Below are positions 27,771 through 36,518 of a stretch of 41,557 nt of DNA, piece by piece. The DNA comes from Aurantiochytrium sp. KH105 (Eukaryota > Sar > Bigyra > Thraustochytrida > Thraustochytriidae). The number at the start of each line of letters is the position of its first letter. The first letter of the stretch is position 1. Location: positions 1 to 41,557 of the forward strand of contig BGKB01000293.1 in assembly GCA_003116975.1 (NCBI GenBank). Direction: 5' to 3'. The notes under the pieces are model-generated. The model did no database searches and had not been told where the DNA came from. It saw nothing but the letters and a program-made list of their open reading frames with translations. Both the position numbers and the translations under genes were made by a program.

Positions 27771-29084
27771 ATGGCGCGCGAAGCCAGCATCAGTGGCAAC
27801 AGCAGCGGTGGCAAGAGCAAGACGCCAGACATCTTTGCCCACATCGAGCGCCTGGAAGCACAGCTTGCAAAGGCATCTACAACGGCGAACGAAGAGCCCA
27901 AGACCAAGACTCCCGATGCAAACAACACACTTAATGAGCCTAGTGCACCCAGGGACGAGGAAAAAGTGCAGGACAAGGCTATCGAGGGAAAAGAGGAAAC
28001 AACGACATCAGCGACACCTGAAAGTGAGCCTCATGACCAAGCCCAGGAGAACAACAACGGCGGCGTCGATGACAATAACGACGCAGCAAATACCACGCAT
28101 AAACTCACGGACCTGTTGGTCAATATGAACGAAATCACGCCACGAAACTCTTGGATGCTCTTTGTCGGCCCCCGTGAGGCTGGCAAGAGCTCCCTCATTG
28201 CTCAGTTTCTTACTCCAGGAAAAGCAGACGAAAAGCCCAAGCCCACCGTCGCACTCGAATATACATACGGGCGACGCTCAAACACATCCGGTGAGCGCAA
28301 GGACCTTTGTCAAATCTGGGAGCTTGGTGGCGGCGACAAACTTCTCGATCTCGCATCCATTGTGCTTGCGCAAAAAGAGCCCGGGCTTGTCGTCGTCTGT
28401 GTAGACCTCTCCGCCCCCGAAGAAGCCTTTGATGAAGCTACAAAGTGGATGACCGCCATCAGAAAGCGAAGCCGCCGCGTACCCATCATGCTCGTGGGAT
28501 CGAAACACGACCGCTTCGAAAACGAAGATGGACTCAAGCGCAAAGCTCTGGCTCAAGCGCTTCGTTATGCTGCATGCGTTCATCGCGCGGGTCTCATTTT
28601 CATCAGCAAAAAGGACAAGACCACGCTGAACTATTATCGCGCCATTCTCAACCACTATGCCTTTGCCACAGAGAAAAAACGTTCCCTCTATGTCGACCCT
28701 GCCAAGCCCATTGTCATTGCTCCTGGTCGCGATTCGCAAAGTAAAATTGGACTTCCCCCCGGCGTCGCTGATGATGCTCCGCAAGCCACCGTCGAGGCCG
28801 CTTGGCGCGACCTCCTACAGGATTATTTTCCGCGCGCGCGCTCAAGCACACGAGAGACCAAGGATCTCGAGGCAGATGATATCGACACTGGCGCCAGCGA
28901 AGACCGCGAGGAAGATCAAGACGAGGCGCTTAATCTCGAGCCAGAAGCCGTCGTCGACGCGCATCGTCAGCTAAAAGACAAAGAGCTCCAGCGTTATCGC
29001 GCAAGGACAGCCTCTTCTGCCGCAAAACCTGCTGCTGCTGCTGCTTCAACGCGCTCGCGTCGTTCCAAAGACATCAAGGCGTAA
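27771..29084 (+). CDS. DYNC2LI1: Cytoplasmic dynein-2 light intermediate chain (D2LIC/DYNC2LI1)
   Basis: The 437-residue protein is the GTPase-like light intermediate chain of dynein-2, the retrograde intraflagellar transport motor in cilia. The P-loop GPREAGKS is at residues 133-140. The family-specific KPTVALEYTYGRRS and IWELGGGDKLLDLAS follow, and MLVGSKHD is in the position of the G4 NKxD-like motif. The first about 110 residues are Asn/Glu/Thr-rich low complexity, longer than in animals (about 350 residues in all). The C-terminus is a charged coil with Ala-rich tail. Its presence implies the organism makes a flagellated stage. Single exon; ATG in context GCAGACAATGG. Confidence 0.93.
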   Translation: MAREASISGNSSGGKSKTPDIFAHIERLEAQLAKASTTANEEPKTKTPDANNTLNEPSAPRDEEKVQDKAIEGKEETTTSATPESEPHDQAQENNNGGVDDNNDAANTTHKLTDLLVNMNEITPRNSWMLFVGPREAGKSSLIAQFLTPGKADEKPKPTVALEYTYGRRSNTSGERKDLCQIWELGGGDKLLDLASIVLAQKEPGLVVVCVDLSAPEEAFDEATKWMTAIRKRSRRVPIMLVGSKHDRFENEDGLKRKALAQALRYAACVHRAGLIFISKKDKTTLNYYRAILNHYAFATEKKRSLYVDPAKPIVIAPGRDSQSKIGLPPGVADDAPQATVEAAWRDLLQDYFPRARSSTRETKDLEADDIDTGASEDREEDQDEALNLEPEAVVDAHRQLKDKELQRYRARTASSAAKPAAAAASTRSRRSKDIKA

Positions 29085-29401
29085 AAACAATAATAAAGAC
29101 AATGTGTGGCGATGTTTAGCACATATACGTAATCTGCACACACTCACCCTCGGCCAAGATCGAAAGTGAGATGAACGTTTTTCGTACTACCTTCATGCAG
29201 CTTGCTATAATTTAATGTATAATGTGTGTGTGGGTGGGTGGGTGGGTGGGCAGCCCCCGATCGCATGTGAAAACCTCCTGTCTTGCGTACTTGCTTCGCA
29301 TCCAGTTCCATGCCATCCTTATCCTTGACAATTATTCATCATTTCTTGCATTCGTGCCCCGTTTCCGAAGTGATTGCTTCCATCCTTTCCAAGCAGCACG
29401 T
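29085..29401. other. Convergent 3' region with GGTG microsatellite
   Basis: About 320 bp between the stop codons of DYNC2LI1 and the channel gene. A GT/GGGT repeat lies at 29223-29250. No gene seen. Confidence 0.5.
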
Positions 29402-31600
29402 CTATCCACTTGTTGTACCATCAACTCTCTTGTCTGCATCTTTCGGGCCCGCACGACCATTACTCTTTTCGTCCTCCATTGCGGAAGTATTAATTGCTTC
29501 GGTGAGCGTCGCGAGCTCCTTAGCCTGAGCCGTCAGCAGTGACTTGAGCGCAAGAATGTCCGACGCCAGCGAGGATTCTCCATGGGCACTTGAAAAGGTG
29601 GCAAACTGCACGCTGTTTGCTGGGTAGCTTGCATCACCCTGTACCGCGGCCACGTATGAACTATACGAGCCAACTGACCCCGTGTTATCTAGGACCATGG
29701 TACCAGGGGATAGCGGCGCATTCGTTGCTCCAATCGAAGATGTCGACGGTGACAGAGGTTCGGGCGAATTGAGACGAAGCAAGGGTGCGATTTGAGCGAC
29801 AGTGTCTCCAGTCATGGACGAGGTTCGACTGACAGATCCAATGTCAATACTCGGGACGGTAGGCATTGCTCCAATCGAAGCTCGGCGTCTGGTTACACGC
29901 GCCGTCTCTTGCTGCGACTCGGGCGTCTCCGGGGGTCGTGCCGTGGGAATGCTTCCAGTTGGATTGTCCGGAATCATGTGAAAGTGATTCTCCTTGCTTC
30001 CTGTCGTGACCTTACGAGCCTTGCGCTGGGTGCGCAAGTTCTTGGCGATCGTCTTGCGACGCTCCGTGATCTCATGCATCATTTTCAAGACCTCGGGGAA
30101 GTTGCGCGAAACCTCTGCGACGTCGCTCTTCGAAAAGGAAAAGAGGTCGCAGTATGTCAAGGCTCGCACAGAAGCGGCGCGGCGCTCCTCAACATCTGAG
30201 TCCAGATATGTGATTTCGCCAAAGTGGCTTCCCTGCGAAAGACGTGTGTAGACGAGTCCATTGCTGGCCAGGACTTCAACCGTCCCGCGAACGATGAGAT
30301 ACATTTCCAACGCGAGGTCACCCTCACGAATAACAAAGTCTCCCGGTGCCGCGGAAAAGGGCTTGAGCATTGTAACAATGGCCGACATGAAGGACGGGTT
30401 CTTAATGTCCTTGAAAATGTGAATGTTCCGGAGCACGTCCTTGGTGAGGAACATGCTCAGCTCCACCTTGAGGCCATGCGTGAGCTCATTGAGAATCTGC
30501 GACTCGTCAAAGAGCATCTTGCGCCCAATGTAGTAGCGAAAGAATCGCCGAATGCGTTTTTGCAACTGCGGCGGGACCTTGCGGTACTTGAGATAAGCGT
30601 TGATGGAGTCCATTTTTCGGTGGTATTGAAAGCTGATCTGATTCAGGTCGGCGACCATGGAGCTCATCTGGCCAATCACATAGCCAAAAACGGTGGCCCC
30701 CGCCCAACAAGCCAATGTCGCGACAAATCGCTCTGCGTTATTGGCCGGTTTGATATCGCCAAATCCAACCGAGGTCAGCGTGCTGACACTCCAGTAGAGC
30801 GAGGTTAGATACAAGGACCCATTGTCTTGTGCCCCGTAGTCGTCCTGGTAGCTTTCGATCCACGACCCCTCGTTGGCTTCCCGCGCAGTCGACGACACAA
30901 AGTACCATAGGCATGCTGTCAAGTGTGAGACCACAAAGGTCAGAACAGCCGTCTCGGCCAGGCGTCGAATGCCGGGATTAATGTCAAAGATGCCGAGACG
31001 GTCCTCCATGCCACTGACGAGCTGACGCAACTTGCTCACCTTGATGAGCTTGGCGACGCGCATGAAGCGAAGCGCTTTGAGCAGCTTGGTAAACAAGAGG
31101 TTCGCTTCTTCGGCCTTGGTGTCCTTGCCAAAGACAAAGACCAGGTCGAATGGAACGGCTGCAACAAGGTCCACGATGAACCAGGTGCGTAGATACCTGC
31201 GCAAAATGACGGCTCGACGAAATTCGTACTCGTCGAGATTGCCTGGTTTCTTGATAGCTGTGCGCGTTTGAATGTACATGTCAATAGCGAAAAGGACGTC
31301 GACAAAGAGGTCAATCCACAGCGCTGGCGACGTCTTGCTTGTGCCAATGTCAAAGCTGATGCGCACGGGAACCATTAGGGTCGCGTAGAAAATGAGAAAG
31401 CTCATGAGAAGGCTCCAATACAACGAAAATGCGCTCTCGGGGTGGATGATAAAGGCGTGCTCGCCATTGACATCCTGGGGGCCGCGTATGCTTTTCGCGA
31501 GGTACTTTGCTCGCGAGGATCGTCCACTCGGCATGCCTGACCCTCCGTCCAGAAGACCATGCCCTGCGGCATCTCCCGCGGGCGCAACCTGCGTAGGCAT
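29402..31600 (-). CDS. Voltage-gated K+-type channel with cyclic nucleotide-binding domain (HCN/KCNH-like)
   Basis: The 732-residue protein has six transmembrane segments between about residues 58 and 318. The S4 sensor (170-196) has Lys/Arg at regular spacing (KALRFMRVAKLIKVSK). The pore filter TSVGFGD (276-282) is K+-type. A C-linker follows, then a cyclic nucleotide-binding domain (about 395-510) with HFGEITYL and ERRAASVRALTYC. The Arg that contacts the cyclic phosphate in HCN channels is retained, so cAMP/cGMP binding is plausible. The C-terminal 200 residues are Ser/Thr/Pro-rich and probably disordered, with an acidic end. Location: plasma or ciliary membrane (inference). Single exon. 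HCN versus KCNH versus CNG cannot be settled without a tree. Confidence 0.92.
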   Translation of the reverse strand: MPTQVAPAGDAAGHGLLDGGSGMPSGRSSRAKYLAKSIRGPQDVNGEHAFIIHPESAFSLYWSLLMSFLIFYATLMVPVRISFDIGTSKTSPALWIDLFVDVLFAIDMYIQTRTAIKKPGNLDEYEFRRAVILRRYLRTWFIVDLVAAVPFDLVFVFGKDTKAEEANLLFTKLLKALRFMRVAKLIKVSKLRQLVSGMEDRLGIFDINPGIRRLAETAVLTFVVSHLTACLWYFVSSTAREANEGSWIESYQDDYGAQDNGSLYLTSLYWSVSTLTSVGFGDIKPANNAERFVATLACWAGATVFGYVIGQMSSMVADLNQISFQYHRKMDSINAYLKYRKVPPQLQKRIRRFFRYYIGRKMLFDESQILNELTHGLKVELSMFLTKDVLRNIHIFKDIKNPSFMSAIVTMLKPFSAAPGDFVIREGDLALEMYLIVRGTVEVLASNGLVYTRLSQGSHFGEITYLDSDVEERRAASVRALTYCDLFSFSKSDVAEVSRNFPEVLKMMHEITERRKTIAKNLRTQRKARKVTTGSKENHFHMIPDNPTGSIPTARPPETPESQQETARVTRRRASIGAMPTVPSIDIGSVSRTSSMTGDTVAQIAPLLRLNSPEPLSPSTSSIGATNAPLSPGTMVLDNTGSVGSYSSYVAAVQGDASYPANSVQFATFSSAHGESSLASDILALKSLLTAQAKELATLTEAINTSAMEDEKSNGRAGPKDADKRVDGTTSG

Positions 31601-32462
31601 TGTCGAACCCGGCTCCCGGTCCTGCGCGCCGGTGCTCGGATGGTATCTGCGAGCGCGCGGCCTTCAAGGCCGCTCCACTCGCCTCCGAATTATCTTGCCA
31701 CCTTGGGAATTGCGCTCCGCCACTCGAATTACTGGCAAAATGAGAGTGCTCGGCAAGGCGACGTCATCGCGACCAGGCGCGGCGAGTCTAGAGTTCAACG
31801 CCAAGGCTCTTTCACCACAAGCTACAGTTTATTCGTTGAGTCCGCATCTCTGTACGTGACCATAGCGTTCCGATTCAAGGCTCGTATGCCTCGTTTCAAC
31901 TCAGCTTTGGAGAGCAAAAATGTTCGTTTTTCTTCACCCACCATGAACCACAGCGCGATTCTTGGAAGCTCTGCATGGCGAGTTAAAGCTGAGTTGGCAC
32001 CATATTGAGCAAGCTGCGGCGGACACACGACACTGACAGACGGGAGTCGCCGAGGGTCAGAGTGTCGTTTCCTGCTCGCGAGCAAAAACTGCGCTGTGTG
32101 TGCCCTATGGTCTTGCTTTGCGCTGCACTGGACTCATGTTGATAACTTAGCACAGTAACACGTCTCAGGCCGACTGAGTGAGGGACAGGGCTCGGACGCT
32201 TTCGGCAGCCTGATTGATGGCGTCCGGGCGGCAGCGGTGGCGTGGCCCGGGGCGGCGCCGCGGCATTCTCAACGGACCCCTCAGGCCTTCTGTACTCAGC
32301 CAAAAAAAAAAAGAAAGAAAAAAAAGAAAAAAAAGTAAAGAAAAAAAGAGGACGAATTCACTTCAACCGACAAGTGAGGTCGCGTCAAAGTGGGCGGAAG
32401 TCCATAAGAGACTGAAAAAGAACCTTAGTTGACCTATAATTTAAAAGCTAGCATTTCCTTTC
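31601..32462. other. Intergenic region between channel and D2HGDH genes
   Basis: 860 bp separating two minus-strand genes. It contains a 12-bp perfect inverted repeat (31897-31908 with 31985-31996), a GC-rich patch (32215-32275) and an A-rich AAAGAAAGA tract (32300-32350). No gene seen. Confidence 0.5.
31897..31996. repeat. Inverted repeat, 12-bp arms
   Basis: CAACTCAGCTTT (31897-31908) is the exact reverse complement of AAAGCTGAGTTG (31985-31996). Inside the arms GGAGAGC and GCTCT also partly pair. It is a possible stem-loop or a remnant of an inverted duplication. Confidence 0.7.
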
Positions 32463-33962
32463 TTATCTCTCCCCCCCCCTCTCTGAAGCCTGCTCTGGAA
32501 GAACCTTGCCTGGGTTCAAGATATTCTTGGGATCGAGCAGGTTCTTGATACTGCGCATGAGGGCCAGAGAGCTCTCCGTGTTGCTAATGTGCATCTTTTT
32601 TGCCTTGAGCACACCAATGCCATGCTCAGCACTAATGCTGCCGCGGTGTTTGGTTAGAAACGCGTACAGTTCGTCCTCGAGGGCGTCGAGCACGTCTTGG
32701 TCAAAGGCCGGGCTCCAGCCGTTGACGTGCACATTGCCATCGCCAATGTGACCATACTGCATCACAAAGGCGTCCTCGGAGACGGAGGCAACGCGTTTGC
32801 GAATAAGGTTGGTCAGCTCGTCAAAGAGCGAGCTCGGAATCGACACATCATACTTGTAAGTGCGACCCCCTCGATGCTGCAGAGCGACAGGAAGGTTCTC
32901 GCGAATGCTCCAAAGCGAGGCGACCTGAGACTCATCCATGGCCAGCACACCATGCTCAAAACCATCGAGGAAGCGCTCGAGCTTGGCCATGTCGTGCTCT
33001 GCGTCGCTGCCAGCAGCCTCAATGAGAAGATAAAAAGGATGGTCTCCTTCGATGGGCCGCGACGAGACGACTTCCGGCATGGTATCCAAAAGCATATTCA
33101 GACTCGGGCTATCCCAAAACTCGGCGGCCGAGAGAACCTCACCGAGGCAGAAGCGCGCCTTTTGCAGCGTCGAGAGAACTTCGTCAAAGCTGTCGAGGGC
33201 GAGCAGCGCAACCTGGCGAGCGACGGGCTTGGGAGGCGTAATAATCGCGGCGCCCGTGATGACGCCCAAGGTTCCCTCGGACCCTACGAGGAGCTGCTTG
33301 AGGTCATAGCCCGTGTTGTCCTTGCGCAGCGTGTTCATCATGTCGAGCACCGTGCCATCTGCCAGCACTGCCTCGAGACCAAGCACGTTGGATCGAAGCG
33401 AGCCGTAACGTACGAGGCGGATTCCACCCGCATTGGTGGCAAGGTTGCCGCCAATCTGGCAGCTCCCCGAGGCGCCCAAGTCGAGCGGCATCAGGTATCC
33501 TCGCGCTGATGCGTACGACTCAAGGTCGGCCAAGATGCAGCCGGCCTGGCAGGAGATGACGCCGCCAACATCGTCAAAGTCGAGAACCTTGTTCATGCGC
33601 GCAAGGTTGAGAACGACCTCGTCGCCGCGTTTGGGCACGCTTCCGCCCACGAGGCCCGTGTTTCCACCCTGAGGCACAACGGGTACCTCATGCTTGTGGC
33701 AGTACTTGAGGATCTCCGAGACCTCCTCTGTGGATCCAGGTCTCAGCACAAACTTGGGCGTGCGGTCGTTGTCGAGCACGGGGCCTTCGAACTGTTTAAG
33801 CCAGTCCATGCGGTGGCCCTCCACGGTGCTTGGGTCTCGCTGGAGCGCCGCCTCCGGGAGCATGGCGGCAAAGTCCTTTTCCAGCTCGCTCGACGTCAGC
33901 GTCGCGAGTCCGCGCCGCGGTGCCGTCCGCACTGCGCTGCATCGCGCCGCAGAGCTCCACAT
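32463..33962 (-). CDS. D2HGDH: Mitochondrial D-2-hydroxyglutarate dehydrogenase
   Basis: The FAD flavoprotein oxidises D-2-hydroxyglutarate to 2-oxoglutarate, passing electrons on to the electron-transfer flavoprotein. The 499-residue product begins with an Arg/Ala/Ser presequence (SSAARCSAVRTAPRRG). The FAD-binding type-4 domain carries VPQGGNTGLVGGSVP, LDLGASGSCQIGGNLATNAG and LLVGSEGTLGVIT. The C-terminal oxidase domain has metal-site motifs GHIGDGNVHVN and SAEHGIG. The frame continues upstream to a GTG at 34043, but the ATG at 33962 gives the normal presequence and length (human 521). Single exon. Confidence 0.95.
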   Translation of the reverse strand: MWSSAARCSAVRTAPRRGLATLTSSELEKDFAAMLPEAALQRDPSTVEGHRMDWLKQFEGPVLDNDRTPKFVLRPGSTEEVSEILKYCHKHEVPVVPQGGNTGLVGGSVPKRGDEVVLNLARMNKVLDFDDVGGVISCQAGCILADLESYASARGYLMPLDLGASGSCQIGGNLATNAGGIRLVRYGSLRSNVLGLEAVLADGTVLDMMNTLRKDNTGYDLKQLLVGSEGTLGVITGAAIITPPKPVARQVALLALDSFDEVLSTLQKARFCLGEVLSAAEFWDSPSLNMLLDTMPEVVSSRPIEGDHPFYLLIEAAGSDAEHDMAKLERFLDGFEHGVLAMDESQVASLWSIRENLPVALQHRGGRTYKYDVSIPSSLFDELTNLIRKRVASVSEDAFVMQYGHIGDGNVHVNGWSPAFDQDVLDALEDELYAFLTKHRGSISAEHGIGVLKAKKMHISNTESSLALMRSIKNLLDPKNILNPGKVLPEQASERGGER

Positions 33963-34603
33963 CCTCCTCCTCCTCCTCCCTGCTCCTCGCGCCGCCCTTG
34001 CTGACCCCCTTTTCCTGTTTGCTCGCTCGAAATGGCGCGGCACGGCCGGACCGGACCACCTATGCGCGCCCTAGTCGCTTGGAGATTCCGGTTTTACACC
34101 TCTGGCCTGGATCGCCAGCAAACACGATTTGCGCAGTCGCAAGCGCTGCCGCGAAGGCCCGAGTCGAATCGTGCTTCCGCGGTGTACGCGTACGTCCGCG
34201 GTGCGAGTCGCGGTGCGAGGCTGATGACAGACAGGCAGACAGACAACCAATGTGGTCTCCCTGACCCCGTCGTTCGGCGCCAGGCGTCCGTCCGTCTCGA
34301 GCAAGAGTTGTATCTTGAGCCGAAGAAAACATCATCGTCCATCCGAGTTGAGTTTGGTTTGCCTTTTATGTTTGCTGATGGCATTACGCGCAAGCTAAAG
34401 CGTGGCACCAATGTGAGCGCTCTGCTGCCAGTGCTTGCCGGCTAGCTGGACTGGCTCAAGTACTAGAGCCTTCTCCTCATTGCAGAGGTCGCAGTCGCTG
34501 TCGGCCATGTGATACCGCGGGCCGCAACCCTTTTTCGGGTTCTCAGTAGTCGCCGTGTAGACCTGCAAACCAAAGAGCAGCTGCGACGTCGCTGCTCACG
34601 AGG
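33963..34603. other. Upstream region of D2HGDH, with a doubtful small ORF
   Basis: 640 bp on the 5' side of D2HGDH. A plus-strand ORF from an ATG at 34224 to a TAG at 34443-34445 (73 codons) ends in a plausible-looking stretch (FGLPFMFADGITRKLKRG) but matches nothing I know. ACAGACAGGCAGACAGACA at 34227-34245 is microsatellite-like. Confidence 0.35.
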
Positions 34604-34768
34604 ATGTTCCTGCCCTTTCGTAACCTGACGAACAAGGGCGCCCTCGTGGCCGTGGGCGTGTGCGTGGTCCTCACCGGTACGTTCGCGTCCAGCGCGCGAT
34701 GAGAGCGCGTGCCCGCGCGTGCGCGCGCACGCGCACAAGAAGAGAAGGACGCGAAAGCCAGATCATGA
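34604..34768 (+). CDS. Possible small single-pass membrane protein, two exons (speculative)
   Basis: An ATG at 34604 opens a short frame with a hydrophobic segment (GALVAVGVCVVLT). A GTACGT donor at 34677 and an ACAAG acceptor ending at 34739 would join it in frame to a charged tail ending at a TGA (34766-34768), giving 33 residues. The intron would be 63 nt, close to the 62-nt intron at 3284-3345. It lacks a pyrimidine tract, so this model is tentative. Unspliced, the frame ends after a few more codons. Confidence 0.28.
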
Positions 34769-35196
34769 TGATGGCGACGCTGTTTGCTCGTGCTGCTGTT
34801 CGGGCTGCTTGTGAGAGGGACGACGACAGGGTGAAAGACTGACCGACGGAGCGACGCCTGAAACGCACGGATACAATGGATGCACGTTATTTTTTTTTTA
34901 TGGAAATTCTGTCGGCGACAATCAAACTGAGCAGGCGTTTTATACAAGCTCGAAGAGCACGAAAAAGCACACCCCGAGAAGTTTCAGAAATCATCGGAAC
35001 AGGCTTGGCGCACATCGCGCTAAAAACGAGAAAGGAAAGAAACGCATAATAAAAAGCAGAAAGAAGCCACATTCTCACACGCCTTTTTAAATCGACTTCC
35101 CATTCCCAACCTCCACGCTCTCCGTCCTCAATATCTGTTCCTCTCTTTCCTTCTTTCTCGCAACTTGTTGCGCTCCGCCTCCGCCTGGTCAAAAAT
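34769..35196. other. Upstream region of PIG-L
   Basis: 430 bp, A/T-rich in the middle (T run at 34889-34898), with a CT-rich tract close to the start codon. No gene seen. Confidence 0.45.
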
Positions 35197-36000
35197 ATGC
35201 CACCCATGCTTCTCGTTGCTGGGGCTTTGTTGGTCGCCTGTCTCTTGATGGCTGGACTCGTGTTCATGAATGCTCTGAAGCGTTTGCGGACCATCCGCAA
35301 TTCTTCTCGGAACGAAGAACTCTTGTTGGTGACGGCGCATCCCGACGACGAGAGCATGTTTTTTCTCCCCACAATTCGTGCCTTTGACCCGCGGCACGTC
35401 ACAGTTCTCTCGCTCTCCAACGGCAACTACGATGGGATTGGCGACAAACGCCAAGAGGAGCTTCGCGTCTGTTGCTGTGAGCAATTGGGACTGCCTGCAG
35501 AGAATGTCATTGTGGCCAATCATCCAGACCTCCAAGACGGCCCTGATCAAGCGTGGCCTGCTGCCGTGGTTGCTGATACAGCGGACAAGGAGCTTTCCGC
35601 CTTGCAAAAGCGCACTGGAATGAAAAAAGTTCTTGTTGTGACCTTTGACGCCCAAGGTGTCTCTGGTCATGTCAATCACCGCGCCGTTTCGCAGGGCCTT
35701 CGCGTGCTTGCAGCACGTCGCCGCGCTGACCCATGGTCGTCCTTTTACGAGCTCGAGTCCGTCGGGCTTTCAGCAAAGTACGGCGGGCCGGCAACCGCTT
35801 GGAAATGGTACGCGGGCGCGCCAGCGTCTGCGCTGCAGTTTTTCAATGCCAATCTCGGTCTCAATTACGCGGCCATGTCCGCGCATGCTTCCCAATTCGT
35901 CTGGTATCGGCGTCTCTTTGTGCTCTTTTCCGTCTATACCTTTGCAAATCGCCTCGCCCCCGTTTATCCCGAACGTTGTCTGCTCAAGAAGGAGGACTAA
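35197..36000 (+). CDS. PIGL: PIG-L, N-acetylglucosaminyl-phosphatidylinositol de-N-acetylase
   Basis: The 267-residue protein catalyses the second step of GPI-anchor synthesis, removing acetate from GlcNAc-PI on the cytosolic face of the ER. An N-terminal membrane anchor spans about residues 4-24. The zinc-binding AHPDDE motif lies at 47-52, with a second histidine pair in SGHVNHRAV. VLSLSNGNYDG and the C-terminal WYRRLF are typical of the LmbE-like family. Length fits human PIGL (252). Single exon; the ATG follows an A/T-rich leader. Confidence 0.94.
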   Translation: MPPMLLVAGALLVACLLMAGLVFMNALKRLRTIRNSSRNEELLLVTAHPDDESMFFLPTIRAFDPRHVTVLSLSNGNYDGIGDKRQEELRVCCCEQLGLPAENVIVANHPDLQDGPDQAWPAAVVADTADKELSALQKRTGMKKVLVVTFDAQGVSGHVNHRAVSQGLRVLAARRRADPWSSFYELESVGLSAKYGGPATAWKWYAGAPASALQFFNANLGLNYAAMSAHASQFVWYRRLFVLFSVYTFANRLAPVYPERCLLKKED

Positions 36001-36518
36001 AATTATTAGACGTTCACTGTGCAATTCACTTCAAGAGTTCTATTTTTCCACAAAACAATCCTAATCCACCTTTTCCTTTTTCCGTTGTCTCCCCGGCGTT
36101 CCCCGGCCCTCAGAAAGCAAGCGACTGCAAGATTTCTACGACACGACTACTTTTTCACTTTTTCACAACAACAGACAATCCAAGGTCTCGTCCACCTTTT
36201 TTCCTATTGTCTCCTCGGCGTTCCCTAGGCCCAACAAGCAAACCCAAAAGTCTTAGCTTTACTACTCGCATGCCTTCTTTCCCGCTCCTTCCCCGAACAA
36301 GCTCGTCGCCGAGCCTGGCTCGCGTCAGCGGCATAGTGGTGTTCCAGGAATCGCGCCGCGCCTCGCTCCCCCTGTTCCCCCTTGCCCTTCCTTACCTTGT
36401 AGTTAGCAGCAGCAGTCGCGCTTGCTGCTGCTTGTGCAAGTCGTGGCTCCGAGCAACCAGCAAGCAAAGAGCCTTTGCGGAGCAGGAGACGGAGCGCAGG
36501 CAGCGCGCGGGCAGGACG
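36001..36518. other. PIGL-HIS7 intergenic region with a direct repeat
   Basis: 520 bp. An imperfect direct repeat of about 55 bp occurs at 36064-36120 and 36190-36243, sharing TCCACCTTTT..CC..TTGTCTCC and CGGCGTTCCC. The upstream open frame here is not credible as a HIS7 extension. Confidence 0.55.

Noticed and set aside
35733..36518. N-terminal extension of HIS7
   Set aside because: The frame is open, but it overlaps PIGL in another frame and reads as Ser/Pro/Arg-rich noise. The ATG at 36519 sits right before the HisH domain.
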